From Burkholderiaceae bacterium (lineage in GTDB: Bacteria > Pseudomonadota > Gammaproteobacteria > Burkholderiales > Burkholderiaceae_C), in NCBI GenBank assembly GCA_018780645.1, contig JADMJJ010000099.1, positions 1 to 32,166 on the forward strand: a DNA stretch of 32,166 nucleotides, given 5' to 3'. This document shows, piece after piece, positions 1 through 8,840 of this stretch. The notes under the pieces are model-generated. The model worked only from the letters and a program-made list of their open reading frames with translations. It did no database searches and was not told the origin of the DNA. Both the position numbers and the translations under genes were made by a program. The number at the start of each line of letters is the position of its first letter. Position 1 is the first letter of the stretch.

Positions 1-1631
1 AGGGCATCGGCTACCCGGTGATGATCAAGGCCAGCGCCGGCGGCGGTGGCAAGGGTCTGCGCGTGGCCTTCAACGACAAGGAATGCTTCGAGGGCTTCAC
101 CAGCTGCCGCAACGAGGCTCGCAACAGCTTTGGCGACGACCGTGTCTTCATGGAGAAGTTCGTCGAGGAGCCGCGGCATATCGAGATCCAGGTGCTGGGC
201 GACAGCCAGGGCAACGTCGTCTATCTGCACGAGCGCGAATGCTCGATCCAGCGCCGCCACCAGAAGGTGATCGAGGAGGCGCCGTCGCCCTTCATTTCCG
301 AGGCCACCCGCAAGGCCATGGGTGAGCAGGCCGTTGCCCTGGCCAAGGCGGTGAGGTACCAGAGCGCGGGCACCGTGGAGTTCGTCGTCGGCAAGGACCA
401 GAGCTTCTACTTCCTGGAAATGAATACCCGGCTGCAGGTCGAGCATCCGGTCACCGAATGCATCACCGGCGTGGACCTGGTGGAGCAGATGATTCGCGTG
501 GCCGCCGGTCACCCCTTGCCTTTCAAGCAGGCCGAGATCAGGCGCGAAGGCTGGGCGATGGAATGCCGCATCAATGCGGAAGATCCGTTCCGCAGCTTCC
601 TGCCCTCCACCGGCCGCCTCGTGAAGTACCAGCCGCCCGAGGCTGCCTTGGAGCAGGGCCGCGAGACGCTGCAGGGCGCTGCCTATGCGAACGGCCAGTT
701 TGGTGGCGTACGCGTGGACACCGGCGTCTACGAAGGCGGCGAGATCCCGATGTTCTACGACTCGATGATCGCCAAGCTGATCGTCCACGGCCGGGACCGC
801 AATGACGCGATTGCCAAGATGCGCGAGGCGCTCAATGGCTTCGTGATACGCGGCATCTCCAGCAACATCCCCTTTCAGGCCGCGCTGCTGGCGCATCCGG
901 ACTTCGTCAGCGGCAACTTCAATACAGGCTTCATCGCCCAGCACTACGCCGGCGGCTTCCGTGCCGAGGACGTGCCGCACGACGATCCGCTGTTCCTGGT
1001 GGCACTGGCCGCCTTCATCCGCCGCAAGACGCGCGAGCGCGCCGCCGGCATCAGCGGCCAGCTGGCCGGCCATGAGGTGCAGATCGAGAGCGACTATGTG
1101 GCGGTGGTGAACGAGGGCTCGGGCAAGTTCCAGCGCCACCCGCTGCATGTATCGGAGTTTGCCGGCCAGACCGGCCGGGCCACGGTGCAGATCGATGGCA
1201 AGACCTTTCGCATCGAATGCGGCTCGCGGCTCAACGATATCCGCCTGAGCGGCACGGTCAATGGCCAGCCCTTCGTGGCCCAGGCCGAGCGCGGCGCGGC
1301 CAAGAATCCGCTGGCCTACAAGCTGACGCACAACGGCACCGCCATCGAGGTGATGGTGCTGAGCCCGCGTGCCGCGGGCCTGCATCAGCTGATGCCCTAC
1401 AAGGCGCCGCCGGACACCAGCAGGTTCCTGCTCTCGCCGATGCCGGGCCTGCTGGTGCATATCGCCGCCCAGCCGGGCCAGCTGGTGCAGGCTGGTGAAC
1501 GCCTGGCCGTGATCGAGGCGATGAAGATGGAGAACATCCTGCTCGCCACGCAGGACGTGAAGGTGGCCGAGGTTCTGGCCAAGACCGGTGAGAGCCTGTC
1601 TGTGGATCAACCGATCCTGAGGTTCGAATGA
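1..1631 (+). CDS. pccA: Propionyl-CoA carboxylase, biotin-containing alpha subunit (5' truncated by window)
   Basis: The reading frame is already open at base 3, so the N-terminus lies outside the window. What remains is most of the ATP-grasp biotin carboxylase domain, starting at the glycine-rich ATP loop (ASAGGGGKG), then the biotin carboxylase C-terminal domain, a BT-type linker, and a C-terminal biotin carrier domain with EAMKMEN, whose lysine codon is at 1524-1526. The linker and the segment [10 protein letters not shown] before the carrier domain resemble propionyl-CoA carboxylase alpha subunits. The epimerase gene directly behind it (ATGA overlap at 1628-1631) fits the propionyl-CoA to methylmalonyl-CoA to succinyl-CoA pathway in the cytoplasm. 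Methylcrotonyl- or acetyl-CoA carboxylase subunits are the alternatives, but the neighbour argues for propionyl-CoA. The beta subunit is presumably upstream, out of view. Confidence 0.9.
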   Translation, partial: GIGYPVMIKASAGGGGKGLRVAFNDKECFEGFTSCRNEARNSFGDDRVFMEKFVEEPRHIEIQVLGDSQGNVVYLHERECSIQRRHQKVIEEAPSPFISEATRKAMGEQAVALAKAVRYQSAGTVEFVVGKDQSFYFLEMNTRLQVEHPVTECITGVDLVEQMIRVAAGHPLPFKQAEIRREGWAMECRINAEDPFRSFLPSTGRLVKYQPPEAALEQGRETLQGAAYANGQFGGVRVDTGVYEGGEIPMFYDSMIAKLIVHGRDRNDAIAKMREALNGFVIRGISSNIPFQAALLAHPDFVSGNFNTGFIAQHYAGGFRAEDVPHDDPLFLVALAAFIRRKTRERAAGISGQLAGHEVQIESDYVAVVNEGSGKFQRHPLHVSEFAGQTGRATVQIDGKTFRIECGSRLNDIRLSGTVNGQPFVAQAERGAAKNPLAYKLTHNGTAIEVMVLSPRAAGLHQLMPYKAPPDTSRFLLSPMPGLLVHIAAQPGQLVQAGERLAVIEAMKMENILLATQDVKVAEVLAKTGESLSVDQPILRFE

Positions 1632-2101
1632 TGACGGCCGCGAAACCCTACAGAATCCTCGGCATACAGCAGATCGCCATCGGCGGCCCCGACAAGCAGC
1701 GCCTGCGCGGCCTCTGGGTCGACATCCTGGGCCTGACGGTCACCAGCAACTTCATCTCCGAGCGCGAGAACGTCGATGAGGACATCTGCGCGATCGGCAC
1801 GGGCGCGCACAAGATAGAGGTGGACCTGATGCAGCCGCTGGACCCGGACAAGAAGCCGGCCGTGCACACCACACCGCTGAATCACGTCGGCCTGTGGGTG
1901 GACGATCTGCCCAAGGCGGTCGAGTGGATGACGGCCCACGGCGTGCGCTTCGCACCGGGCGGCATACGCAAGGGGGCGGCAGGATACGACATCTGCTTCA
2001 TTCACCCGAAGAGCAATGACGAGTTCCCGATCGCCGGGGAGGGCGTGCTGATCGAGTTGGTGCAGGCGCCGCCCGAGGTGGTGGCGGCGCTGGCAGGCTG
2101 A
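1628..2101 (+). CDS. mce: Methylmalonyl-CoA epimerase-like VOC family protein
   Basis: A 157-residue protein of the vicinal oxygen chelate (glyoxalase/bleomycin resistance) fold. It has paired beta-alpha-beta modules with [10 protein letters not shown] near the N-terminus and [10 protein letters not shown] in the middle, plus a late [12 protein letters not shown] strand where a metal-binding glutamate is expected. Methylmalonyl-CoA epimerase interconverts (S)- and (R)-methylmalonyl-CoA after propionyl-CoA carboxylase. The start ATG overlaps the carboxylase stop in an ATGA, so the two are translationally coupled. The assignment rests mainly on this neighbour. The VOC family is broad, and some members of this subgroup are annotated only as glyoxalase-like. 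I cannot resolve the substrate from sequence alone. Confidence 0.75.
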   Translation: MMTAAKPYRILGIQQIAIGGPDKQRLRGLWVDILGLTVTSNFISERENVDEDICAIGTGAHKIEVDLMQPLDPDKKPAVHTTPLNHVGLWVDDLPKAVEWMTAHGVRFAPGGIRKGAAGYDICFIHPKSNDEFPIAGEGVLIELVQAPPEVVAALAG

Positions 2102-2138
2102 TGCGCAGGCTGCGAACGCAGTTTGTTTTTGAATGGGT

Positions 2139-2168
2139 CGGGAACTTTCGCCCGCTCCGGGCGCAATA
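2139..2168 (+). promoter_or_regulatory. Possible ECF-type promoter and small hairpin before the sigma factor gene
   Basis: GGAACTTT at 2141-2148 resembles the GGAAC -35 element of ECF sigma promoters and lies 60 bases before the sigma start, as expected for autoregulation. It is followed by a perfect 6-bp hairpin (2149-2154 with 2158-2163, loop CTC). No clear ECF -10 element could be fixed, so this is a weak call. Confidence 0.3.
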
Positions 2169-2200
2169 GAGAGGAAGCCTCTCTCCCAGCCGCGCCCCAA

Positions 2201-2800
2201 ATGCCTCTCTTCCGCAAGCCCGCCGACGACCCAGACCAGGCCCTGCCCGGTCTGACGGCGCGGCTCCTGCGCGGCGATGCCCGGGCGCTGGACCTGATCT
2301 ACCGCCAGGAGTCGGGTGCCGTCTACCGCTATGCGCTGGCCCTGTGCGGCAACCCGGCCTGGGCGGCCGATGCGATGCAGGACGCCTTTGTTGCCTTCGC
2401 CGGCCGGCCCGAGGGCTGGGACGACGCCCGTGGCAATCTGGGCGCCTATTTGGCCGGCACGGCACGCTACGCCCTGCTGGCGCGCTGGCGTGAGGCGCGC
2501 GTCCATGTCGAGGTGCCGCAAGACGATGAGGACGACGATGCGCAAGCAGAGTGCGGCGCTCATCCCAGCCCCGAAACCCTGTTGGTGCGTGCCCAGGATC
2601 AGGCCCAGGTCTGGGCCGCCATCCATGCGCTGCCCTGGGCGTTTCGCGAGGCCCTGGTGCTGGTCGATCTGCAGGAGCGGCCTTATGCCGAGGCTGCCCG
2701 TATTGCCGGCGTTGAACTGAACACCCTGCGCACCCGGCTCCACCGGGCGCGCACCCGTATGGCCGCGCTGCTCAATGCCGGCCAAGGAGTTGCCGCATGA
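2201..2800 (+). CDS. ECF-type RNA polymerase sigma-70 factor
   Basis: A 199-residue sigma factor with region 2 (LIYRQESGAVYRYALALCGN, then AADAMQDAFVAFA) and region 4 (LPWAFREALVLVDLQERPY, then GVELNTLRTRLHRARTRM), joined by an acidic linker. Only sigma2 and sigma4 are present, which defines the ECF class. The frame also opens at a TTG at 2123, but the ATG at 2201 gives the usual ECF N-terminus, and the upstream 26 residues look non-coding. The Shine-Dalgarno sequence before 2201 is poor. The gene overlaps the next one in an ATGA, which fits a sigma/anti-sigma pair. The inducing signal is unknown. Nothing links this factor to pectin use beyond proximity. Confidence 0.9.
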   Translation: MPLFRKPADDPDQALPGLTARLLRGDARALDLIYRQESGAVYRYALALCGNPAWAADAMQDAFVAFAGRPEGWDDARGNLGAYLAGTARYALLARWREARVHVEVPQDDEDDDAQAECGAHPSPETLLVRAQDQAQVWAAIHALPWAFREALVLVDLQERPYAEAARIAGVELNTLRTRLHRARTRMAALLNAGQGVAA

Positions 2801-3321
2801 AGCCCGCCCGCCCCGAGCCGGGGCCTATCCCCCTGTCAACAAGTTTGCGCGCCACGGCCCGCGAGCTGCAGGCGGCGCAACCCAGCGAAGCCCGCAGCGC
2901 CGCGGCCCGATTGGCGATGCAGGCCGCCTTCCGCCAGGCCCGGCCCGCTGCCTCCAACACCCTCCAACAGCGGCGCTGGGGCGGCATGCTGGCCTGGTCG
3001 GGGGCCGCCACCTGCGCCGTGGTGCTGCTCGCCTCGACCGCCCTGCTGATGAACATTCCGGTCGGCGATGCGGACCAGGCCATGCCCCTGATCAAGTCCA
3101 GTGCCTTCGTGCCCCTGGTCGCGCCCGAGCGCTGGAGCGCCTACCTGGAAGGCGGAACCGCACCGGCGGGCGCCGCCTGGGTGGTGGCCGCCGAACTGCC
3201 GGGCGACCGCCTGGCCGCGCTTGGCCTGCCCTACGACCCGGCCCGTGCCGGCGAGCGGGTGCGTGCCGAGCTGCTGCTACATCCGTCCGGCGATGTGCTG
3301 GCGGTGCGGCTGCTGCGCTGA
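2797..3321 (+). CDS. Single-pass membrane protein, putative anti-sigma factor
   Basis: A 174-residue protein with a basic, alanine-rich N-terminal part of about 60 residues, one hydrophobic segment at about 65-87, and an exported C-terminal domain of about 85 residues. This topology, a cytoplasmic N-terminus with a single membrane helix and a periplasmic sensor tail, is that of many ECF anti-sigma factors. The start overlaps the sigma factor stop (ATGA at 2797-2800), implying coupled translation. I see no zinc-binding HxxxCxxC motif, so it is not a classical ZAS anti-sigma factor. The role is inferred from position and topology only. Confidence 0.65.
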   Translation: MKPARPEPGPIPLSTSLRATARELQAAQPSEARSAAARLAMQAAFRQARPAASNTLQQRRWGGMLAWSGAATCAVVLLASTALLMNIPVGDADQAMPLIKSSAFVPLVAPERWSAYLEGGTAPAGAAWVVAAELPGDRLAALGLPYDPARAGERVRAELLLHPSGDVLAVRLLR

Positions 3322-3354
3322 TTTCTTCTGTTGCTCATTCGAAGAGATACTGTC

Positions 3355-4431
3355 ATGAACATCTACAACCGTCATCTGTTGCTGACTCCGCTTTGGCTGG
3401 CCGCCGCTTGCGCTGTTGCGCAGGCCCCCGACATTCAGGAAGGTGTCGATCGCTTGATCGTGCAGGCCCAGGCCCAAGTGCGGGCGGTGCAGGAGGGCGC
3501 CGCATTCTCCTTTGGCGAGTTGGGTCAGGAGCGTGTCGTCAAGGGCGCGGCCTACTGTGCCGACGCGGTGCATGAGACGGTGCAGCCGTTGGCCGACGGC
3601 AATCGCATCGTTCACGCGCAAAGCACCCGGCTGTGCCGCGATGCCGAGGGCCGCACGCGCCAGGAGGTCGAGCGCGGTGGGCGGCGCATCGTCTATCTGC
3701 GCGATCCGGTGGCGCGGGAATACTGGCTGCTGGACACCGATCGCAAGACCGCGCGCCAGCTGGGTGGCATGGTCTTCGCCGATCACGAGATCGACCATGG
3801 CGCCTGGCGCGAGTACAGCGAGCGGATGCGCGAATGGGCGAAGAAGCTGAGTGCCGAGGTGCGCGGCGCCGGCAAGGCGGAAGCGCCGCAGCCGCCGGCG
3901 CCCCCAACGCCTCCGGTGCCACCGGCTCCTCCCGCACCCGTCGTGCTGGCGCCGGGGCAGGGCGGTGGCTTGCAGGTGCTGCGCATCACTGGCGGCCAGG
4001 CGCTGCCGCCTATGCCCGGCATGCAGGCGCTGCCGCCTCTGCCGCCCTTGCCTATGGTGCCGCCCGAGGCGGTGACGCTGCGTGCGCTGAACTTCGCGCC
4101 GCGCGGGGCGGGTGTGCAGTCGCCGCTGGGCAGCAAGGAGATCGATGGCCTGAAGGTCAATGGCGAGCGCACGACCTGGACCATTGCCGCCGGCAAGGTC
4201 GGCAACGAAAAGCCGATCTTGATCACCCGCGATGTCTGGACCTCGCCCGAGCTGATGCTGACCGTCAACTCACGCGACTTCGACCCGCGCAGCGGCGAGG
4301 TCAACTACCGTCTGCAGAACCTGCGGCGCGGCGAGCCCGAGGCGGCGCTGATGCGGGTGCCGGCCGACTACGCCAGCACCAGACTGGCCCCGCGCCGGCC
4401 GCGCGCCTCCGAGCCCACGGCCAAGGGCTGA
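3355..4431 (+). CDS. Secreted proline-rich protein of unknown function in the ECF sigma cassette
   Basis: A 358-residue protein with a signal peptide (about 1-23, ending AVAQA). An N-terminal domain carries VKGAAYCADAVHET and LADGNRIVHAQ, with REYWLLDTDRKTARQL further on. A proline-rich linker follows at about residues 180-240 (repeated PPAPPTPP and PPLPPLP). The C-terminal domain contains ERTTWTIAAGKVGNEKPI, TSPELMLTVNSRDFDPRSGE and LMRVPADY. From memory, proteins with this ADAVTET/LADGNRI plus VPADY pattern sit beside ECF sigma factors in several phyla, Acidobacteria in particular, without an assigned role. The ATG at 3355 is preferred over the in-frame TTG at 3331 because GAAGAGA lies just before it and it begins the signal peptide. 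It is probably periplasmic and may be a target or sensor of the sigma pair. Confidence 0.7.
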   Translation: MNIYNRHLLLTPLWLAAACAVAQAPDIQEGVDRLIVQAQAQVRAVQEGAAFSFGELGQERVVKGAAYCADAVHETVQPLADGNRIVHAQSTRLCRDAEGRTRQEVERGGRRIVYLRDPVAREYWLLDTDRKTARQLGGMVFADHEIDHGAWREYSERMREWAKKLSAEVRGAGKAEAPQPPAPPTPPVPPAPPAPVVLAPGQGGGLQVLRITGGQALPPMPGMQALPPLPPLPMVPPEAVTLRALNFAPRGAGVQSPLGSKEIDGLKVNGERTTWTIAAGKVGNEKPILITRDVWTSPELMLTVNSRDFDPRSGEVNYRLQNLRRGEPEAALMRVPADYASTRLAPRRPRASEPTAKG

Positions 4432-4433
4432 AC

Positions 4434-5252
4434 TCAGGCCCGCGCGGCCTTTGGAGCGTCCAGCGGAAAGGCCGTGCAACCCAGCCGCGTCGAAATGTCG
4501 CGGCTGGCGGCCTGCAGCATGGCCACCACCTCGGGCGCCTTGGCCTCGTCGTAGCGGAAGGTCGGGAAGGAGATGCTCAGGCCCGCGATCGGCTGGTTCA
4601 GGCGGTCGAAGATGGGCACGCCCAGGCAGCGGATGTGGTCGTCGAACTCCTCGCGGTCCTCGCCGAAGCCCTGGGCCTTGACGCGCTCCAGCTCGGCCAG
4701 AAAGGCGGCTGGCTCGACGATGGTCTTGTCGCGGAAGCGCTTGAACTCGGCACCCTGCAGCACGCGGTCACGCCGCGCCGGATGCTCCCAGGCCATCAGC
4801 ACCTTGCCGATGGCCGTGCAGTGCAGCGGCGCGCGCCGGCCGACGCGCGAATACATGCCCAGCATATGGCGCGAATCGACCTTGTGGACGTAGATGATCT
4901 CGCTGTCTATCAAGGTGCCCAGGTGGACGGTCTCGCCGGTCTGGTCGGCCAGCAGCTGCATATGATGCTTGGCCAGGTCGACCAGATCGGGGTACTGCAG
5001 TGCCTTGGTGCCCAGCTCGAACACCTTCATCGTCAGGCCATAGCCCTCGGTGTCGGCCTCCTGGCGCACAAAGCCCAGCGTGCGCATCGTCTGCAAAAAG
5101 CGGTAGATCGTCGCCTTGGGCATGGCCAGGCGCACCGACAGGTCGGAGATACCGGTCTCATGCTTTTCGGACAAGGCCTGCAGGATCGCAAACACCTTCA
5201 GCACCGCGGCAACCGATTCCGGCTGCTTGGCGTCGTACAGATCGTCATCCAT
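4434..5252 (-). CDS. kdgR: IclR-family transcriptional regulator of pectin genes, KdgR type
   Basis: A 272-residue protein with an N-terminal winged helix-turn-helix (about 12-75: QPESVAAVLKVFAILQAL, then AMPKATIYRFLQTMRTLG) and a C-terminal IclR effector domain. The N-terminus closely resembles the KdgR of soft-rot enterobacteria, which binds 2-keto-3-deoxygluconate and represses pectinolysis genes. It is the last gene of the leftward pectin operon, 75 bases after the CE8-PL1 gene, so it would be co-transcribed with the genes it probably controls. KdgR-box-like palindromes before kduI/kdgF and kdgK support this role. A half-site just upstream may allow separate autoregulation. It converges with the ECF cassette, leaving 2 bases between stops. 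Confidence 0.88.
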   Translation of the reverse strand: MDDDLYDAKQPESVAAVLKVFAILQALSEKHETGISDLSVRLAMPKATIYRFLQTMRTLGFVRQEADTEGYGLTMKVFELGTKALQYPDLVDLAKHHMQLLADQTGETVHLGTLIDSEIIYVHKVDSRHMLGMYSRVGRRAPLHCTAIGKVLMAWEHPARRDRVLQGAEFKRFRDKTIVEPAAFLAELERVKAQGFGEDREEFDDHIRCLGVPIFDRLNQPIAGLSISFPTFRYDEAKAPEVVAMLQAASRDISTRLGCTAFPLDAPKAARA

Positions 5253-5272
5253 TCGTTTTGATTTCTCTGGGC

Positions 5273-5287
5273 AGCTGTTTCAAATTG
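5273..5287 (-). promoter_or_regulatory. Possible KdgR half-site before kdgR
   Basis: Read on the minus strand, AATTTGAAACAGCTG holds a good left half (TGAAAC) of the KdgR palindrome, while the right half is degenerate. It lies 21-35 bases before the kdgR start codon, in the only intergenic space able to hold a promoter private to kdgR. One half-site is weak evidence. Confidence 0.3.
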
Positions 5288-5327
5288 GATTGTGTACCGA
5301 TTGGCTTTCGGACTCAAGCCGCGACCA

Positions 5328-7664
5328 CTACAAACGCCCCGCGCCGGCACCGGCGCGCACCTTGGCTGCCACCTGGCCCACCTCGTCCAGCGGGCCGTAC
5401 AGCTGGGGCCGCCAGCCGACATCGCCAGCAACTTCCGCGCCCGGGTTGGCGGCACGCAGCGCCTCCAACAGATTGACGGGCCGGCCGTTGTGCAAGGAGC
5501 CGCTGTCGAAGAAGGCCGAGCCCTTCCACAGCTTGGTCAACTGGCCGGGGTCTGTCTGCGGCGAGGTTTCCCAGACATTGCGCTCGCTGTAGATGCGCGA
5601 CTGGAAGCCCACGCCTATCGAATAGTCGTAGGCATAGACGGCGTTCGCGTCGCCGACGAACAGGTTGTTGTACAGATGGACCTGGCCATAGCGGACGCGC
5701 GGTGTGCGTGCCTTCACCCGTTCCCAGAGATTGTGATGAAAGGTCACACGCAGCTTGCCGGCGTCGAGCTGCTGGCCATCGGAGCTGCCGATCAAGTTGG
5801 TCTTGTCATGGTCGCGGAAGTGGTTCCAGGACAGGGTCACGAGATCGGACTGGTTGGAAATGTCGAGCAGGCCATCGTGGCGCTGCAGGCGCCGCCCCAG
5901 TGCCAGCGGCTCAGCGTGGTCGGGGCGCGGGCCATCGTCGAAGCTGCAGTGGTCCACCCAGACCCGGCTTGCGCCATGCAGGGTCAGGTTGTCATAGTCC
6001 GAGTTCCACTCGCCGCGCTCGCCGTCCTTGGGATCCCAGGCCGGAAAGAAGTCGTAGGCATCGGAGAAGTGGATGTTGCGGATGATGATGTTGGAGACCT
6101 TGCTCAACAGCAGACCGCCGTTGACGATGGCCGCGTCTGGGCCAAGGCCGATCAAGCTGGTGTTGGAGGGCACGAGCAACTGGACCCGGGCGGACTGATG
6201 CTTCGCTGAGCGCTGGCGGGCCTGCTCCAGCGGGCCTTCCGGCCGCCTCATGCCCCAGGCCGCCGGGTCATAGGCCTTCAGATAGGCCTCGAAGTCGAAG
6301 GCCGGGTCGCGGTAGTCGGCATAGCCCAGCGGCTTGCCGGTGTCGTCAACGCTGAGGTCGATGCGGCCGCGCACGGCGATGATCTTGGGTCGCTCGCCCT
6401 GGGCCAGCGCGGCCGCCAGCTCCGCGCGATTGCGTACCTCCAGATGATGCTGGGGCAGGGCGGCGGCGCCGCCCGACGTGCCGAGGCCCGCTGCCGCCCA
6501 GCCATCGTTGCTGCCCAGCACCTCGGACGCCAGCGCCGAGAGTGCCCGGTTGCTGAATTCGGTCATCCGATTGGCCGCAGGCCCGGTGCCGCTGAACGGC
6601 CGGCGCGAGGTCGATGCCGCCCAGGGGCCGATATGCGGGCCGATCAGGCTGTCGCGCACCAGCGCCTGGCCGTTGGGTGAGGTACCGGCCACCCAGGCGC
6701 CGCGAGGCACGCCGAAGTCCCAGGCGCGGCCCAGCGAGATCGCGCCGGGCCTGAGACCGGGCTCGGCCATGAGGCGGCTGGCCGTGATCAGCAGGCCCAG
6801 CCGGGTGTCGGCCGCCGTGCTGGGCGCCAGCACATGGCCGCCCGAGCCCGGCGTGCGCCGGCCGGCACGGCTGAGCACCGTGCAGTTGTCTATCACCAGC
6901 GTGGCATTGCCGAAGATGAAGTCCACATCGCCGGCGATCAGGCTTGCGTGCACATAGACGCGCGATGGCGCAACACCTGGCACGGCGCGAACGTAGAAGG
7001 TGTCCTGATGGCCCAGCAGACGCACGTTCTCCAGCTGGATCCTGTCGCCCTGGGTCATCAGCGCCACCGCCTGGGCGCCACCGCTTTCGCCGACACCGGC
7101 GGGGTAGCCGACACCATCGCGCACGGGGTCCATCGCGTCATTGGCGATGGTCAGATGGGCGAGCTGGAAATCATCGCTGAAGATCGCCACCGAGGCGCTG
7201 CCGGCCGTGCCATGGCTGGCGGCTTGCAGATCGGGGTAGCAGGGGTTTGCAGAGTCAATGCCGGCGCGCTTGGGCTCGGCGTTGTAATGGCCCTGGACGA
7301 TCACCGCGGCGGCCGGGTTGTCGGCGGTGCCGTACAGCGTGATCGGCGCCTTGCCCTGCGCGCAGAGTTGTTCGCGGTAGCTACCGGGCTGGACCTGGAT
7401 GTAGTGGCGCTTGCTGCTGCTGCCCTGGGCCGGCACGGCGTCGAGTGCCGCCTGCACGGTCCTGTGCGTGCCGCTGCCATCGGTGGCGACGATGAAGTCG
7501 GGCGTCCAGCGCTTGGTCAGATCGGCGGGTTGCCACTGCGTTCCACCCTGGGCCAGATAGTCGACCACCTGATGGCGGGCAGCATCAACCGCAATAAGCT
7601 GCGGACGCGGCTCGGCATGGGCCAGCGCCGCCACGGTGAACAGCACCAGCAGCAAGCGCTTCAT
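5328..7664 (-). CDS. Secreted bifunctional pectinesterase (CE8) - pectate lyase (PL1) fusion
   Basis: A 778-residue protein with a signal peptide (1-17, ending ALAHA). It has an N-terminal CE8 pectin methylesterase domain (about 55-385) and a C-terminal PL1 pectate lyase domain (about 385-760). CE8 catalytic motifs are intact: QAVAL at 198-202, GHQDTFY at 218-224, GDVDFIFG at 245-252 and LGRAW at 311-315. PL1 motifs are WVDHCSFDDG at 569-578, HDGLLDISNQSDLVTLSWNH and TPRVRYGQVH around 654-663. Demethylation by the first half exposes polygalacturonate for cleavage by the second half. The ATG overlaps the ogl stop (ATGA at 7661-7664). The other fusion in this window has the reverse domain order. 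It probably acts in the periplasm or outside the cell. Confidence 0.92.
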   Translation of the reverse strand: MKRLLLVLFTVAALAHAEPRPQLIAVDAARHQVVDYLAQGGTQWQPADLTKRWTPDFIVATDGSGTHRTVQAALDAVPAQGSSSKRHYIQVQPGSYREQLCAQGKAPITLYGTADNPAAAVIVQGHYNAEPKRAGIDSANPCYPDLQAASHGTAGSASVAIFSDDFQLAHLTIANDAMDPVRDGVGYPAGVGESGGAQAVALMTQGDRIQLENVRLLGHQDTFYVRAVPGVAPSRVYVHASLIAGDVDFIFGNATLVIDNCTVLSRAGRRTPGSGGHVLAPSTAADTRLGLLITASRLMAEPGLRPGAISLGRAWDFGVPRGAWVAGTSPNGQALVRDSLIGPHIGPWAASTSRRPFSGTGPAANRMTEFSNRALSALASEVLGSNDGWAAAGLGTSGGAAALPQHHLEVRNRAELAAALAQGERPKIIAVRGRIDLSVDDTGKPLGYADYRDPAFDFEAYLKAYDPAAWGMRRPEGPLEQARQRSAKHQSARVQLLVPSNTSLIGLGPDAAIVNGGLLLSKVSNIIIRNIHFSDAYDFFPAWDPKDGERGEWNSDYDNLTLHGASRVWVDHCSFDDGPRPDHAEPLALGRRLQRHDGLLDISNQSDLVTLSWNHFRDHDKTNLIGSSDGQQLDAGKLRVTFHHNLWERVKARTPRVRYGQVHLYNNLFVGDANAVYAYDYSIGVGFQSRIYSERNVWETSPQTDPGQLTKLWKGSAFFDSGSLHNGRPVNLLEALRAANPGAEVAGDVGWRPQLYGPLDEVGQVAAKVRAGAGAGRL

Positions 7665-8827
7665 GCCGGGATATCGGCCAGATAGAGCGCCGGCTCACCC
7701 TCGGCATCCGAGCTGTACAGCACCTGGCGCTGGTTCGGCGTGAACGAGGGGTGCGGGTGGGTGACCTGGCGGTTGCCCTTGTAGACGCGCCAGGAACTGT
7801 CATGCCGCGCCACCGCCCGCTCGGTGCCTGCCTTCAGGTCGAACAGATGCAGATAGGGGTCGGTCTTGATCTGGTGGCTGCCGGTGTCGGCCACATCGGC
7901 GGGCGAGTCGCAGCCGTCGCCGATCAGCAGGGTGCCATCCTGATTGCTCATCAGGTGCGAGCAGGGTGGCATCAGCACCAGGCGCTTGCTTTCCAACGTG
8001 ACGGGATCGAGCGAGCAGATCCAGCGGTCGCTCTGGCCCTTCAGGTAGGAGACGTAAATCATCGCTGAGCCATCCGGCACCCAGAACTCGTGGGTACAGG
8101 CCTCGCCCTCCAGGTGCTGCCTGCCGCAGCGGATGTTGCTGCCGTCCTCGTTGATGAACCACATCCGCGCATCGACCAGATCGTGCGGGCCTTCGTGGCA
8201 GTACGCCACCGCGTTGTCGTCGAAGGGGCGGTATTGCGGATGGCCCAGCCAACCGTCTTTCTCCAGTATCACTTCGCGCTGACCGGTGGCCAAGTCGATG
8301 CGTATCAGCCGGCAGCGCGGCTTGGCATGGAACATCTCGTGGAATTTCTTCCAGTCGCTCAATGGGAACCAGTCGTCGGCATGGATCTCGATGCCGACCA
8401 TCTTGGTGCAGGCGCTGTTGCTGACCCAGGTGCCGTAGCCCACCCAGCCCTGCGGCACGGTGTAGACGACGTCCTCGCTCAGGTCAGCCAGAGTCAGCCG
8501 AATCAGCTGGCGCTCGGCGCGCACGAAGTACAGATGCCTGTCATCGGGGCTCAGAAATCCGCCAAATGTGTTCTCGCCCTTCTGGTCGGTCAGCTGGGTG
8601 GCCACCTGCGTCTTCAGGTCCAGCAGGTGGTAGTTCCAGTTCGGCGTTTCCTGCGGGCCGTACTCGGCGCCGAAGATCAGCTTTGAGCCGTCGTTGGTGA
8701 AGCACTTTTGGTAGAAATAGTTGCGATGGCAGGTCACGTCGGTGGGCGTGAGGCGTGTCACGCGGGCACCGGTGTCGGCATCGACGCGGGTCTCGAACTG
8801 CAGCTGGCGTTGGGTGGATTTGCTCAT
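7661..8827 (-). CDS. ogl: Oligogalacturonate lyase, polysaccharide lyase family 22
   Basis: A 388-residue protein with no signal peptide, matching the length and seven-bladed beta-propeller character of Ogl. Ogl cleaves short oligogalacturonides in the cytoplasm to 4,5-unsaturated monomers and 5-keto-4-deoxyuronate precursors. Recognisable residues are His246 in THEFW, matching the proposed catalytic histidine, and metal ligands His291 (PCSHLMSN) and Gln354/His357/His359 in QVTHPHPSF. All are offset by four from the numbering I recall for the Yersinia enzyme. It sits between the ABC transporter genes and the CE8-PL1 gene, 13 bases after togB and overlapping the CE8-PL1 start. Its position directly behind the importer fits processing of imported oligomers. 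Confidence 0.95.
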   Translation of the reverse strand: MSKSTQRQLQFETRVDADTGARVTRLTPTDVTCHRNYFYQKCFTNDGSKLIFGAEYGPQETPNWNYHLLDLKTQVATQLTDQKGENTFGGFLSPDDRHLYFVRAERQLIRLTLADLSEDVVYTVPQGWVGYGTWVSNSACTKMVGIEIHADDWFPLSDWKKFHEMFHAKPRCRLIRIDLATGQREVILEKDGWLGHPQYRPFDDNAVAYCHEGPHDLVDARMWFINEDGSNIRCGRQHLEGEACTHEFWVPDGSAMIYVSYLKGQSDRWICSLDPVTLESKRLVLMPPCSHLMSNQDGTLLIGDGCDSPADVADTGSHQIKTDPYLHLFDLKAGTERAVARHDSSWRVYKGNRQVTHPHPSFTPNQRQVLYSSDAEGEPALYLADIPA

Positions 8828-8840
8828 GGTGGGCTTGCTA

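Noticed and set aside
37-45. Sign of frameshift at the start of pccA
   Set aside because: The frame is continuous from base 3 and conserved through the ATP-binding loop; the gene is simply cut by the window edge.
1607-2785. A 392-codon minus-strand frame across mce and the sigma factor
   Set aside because: It spans two well-supported genes and the gap between them and has no recognisable domain.
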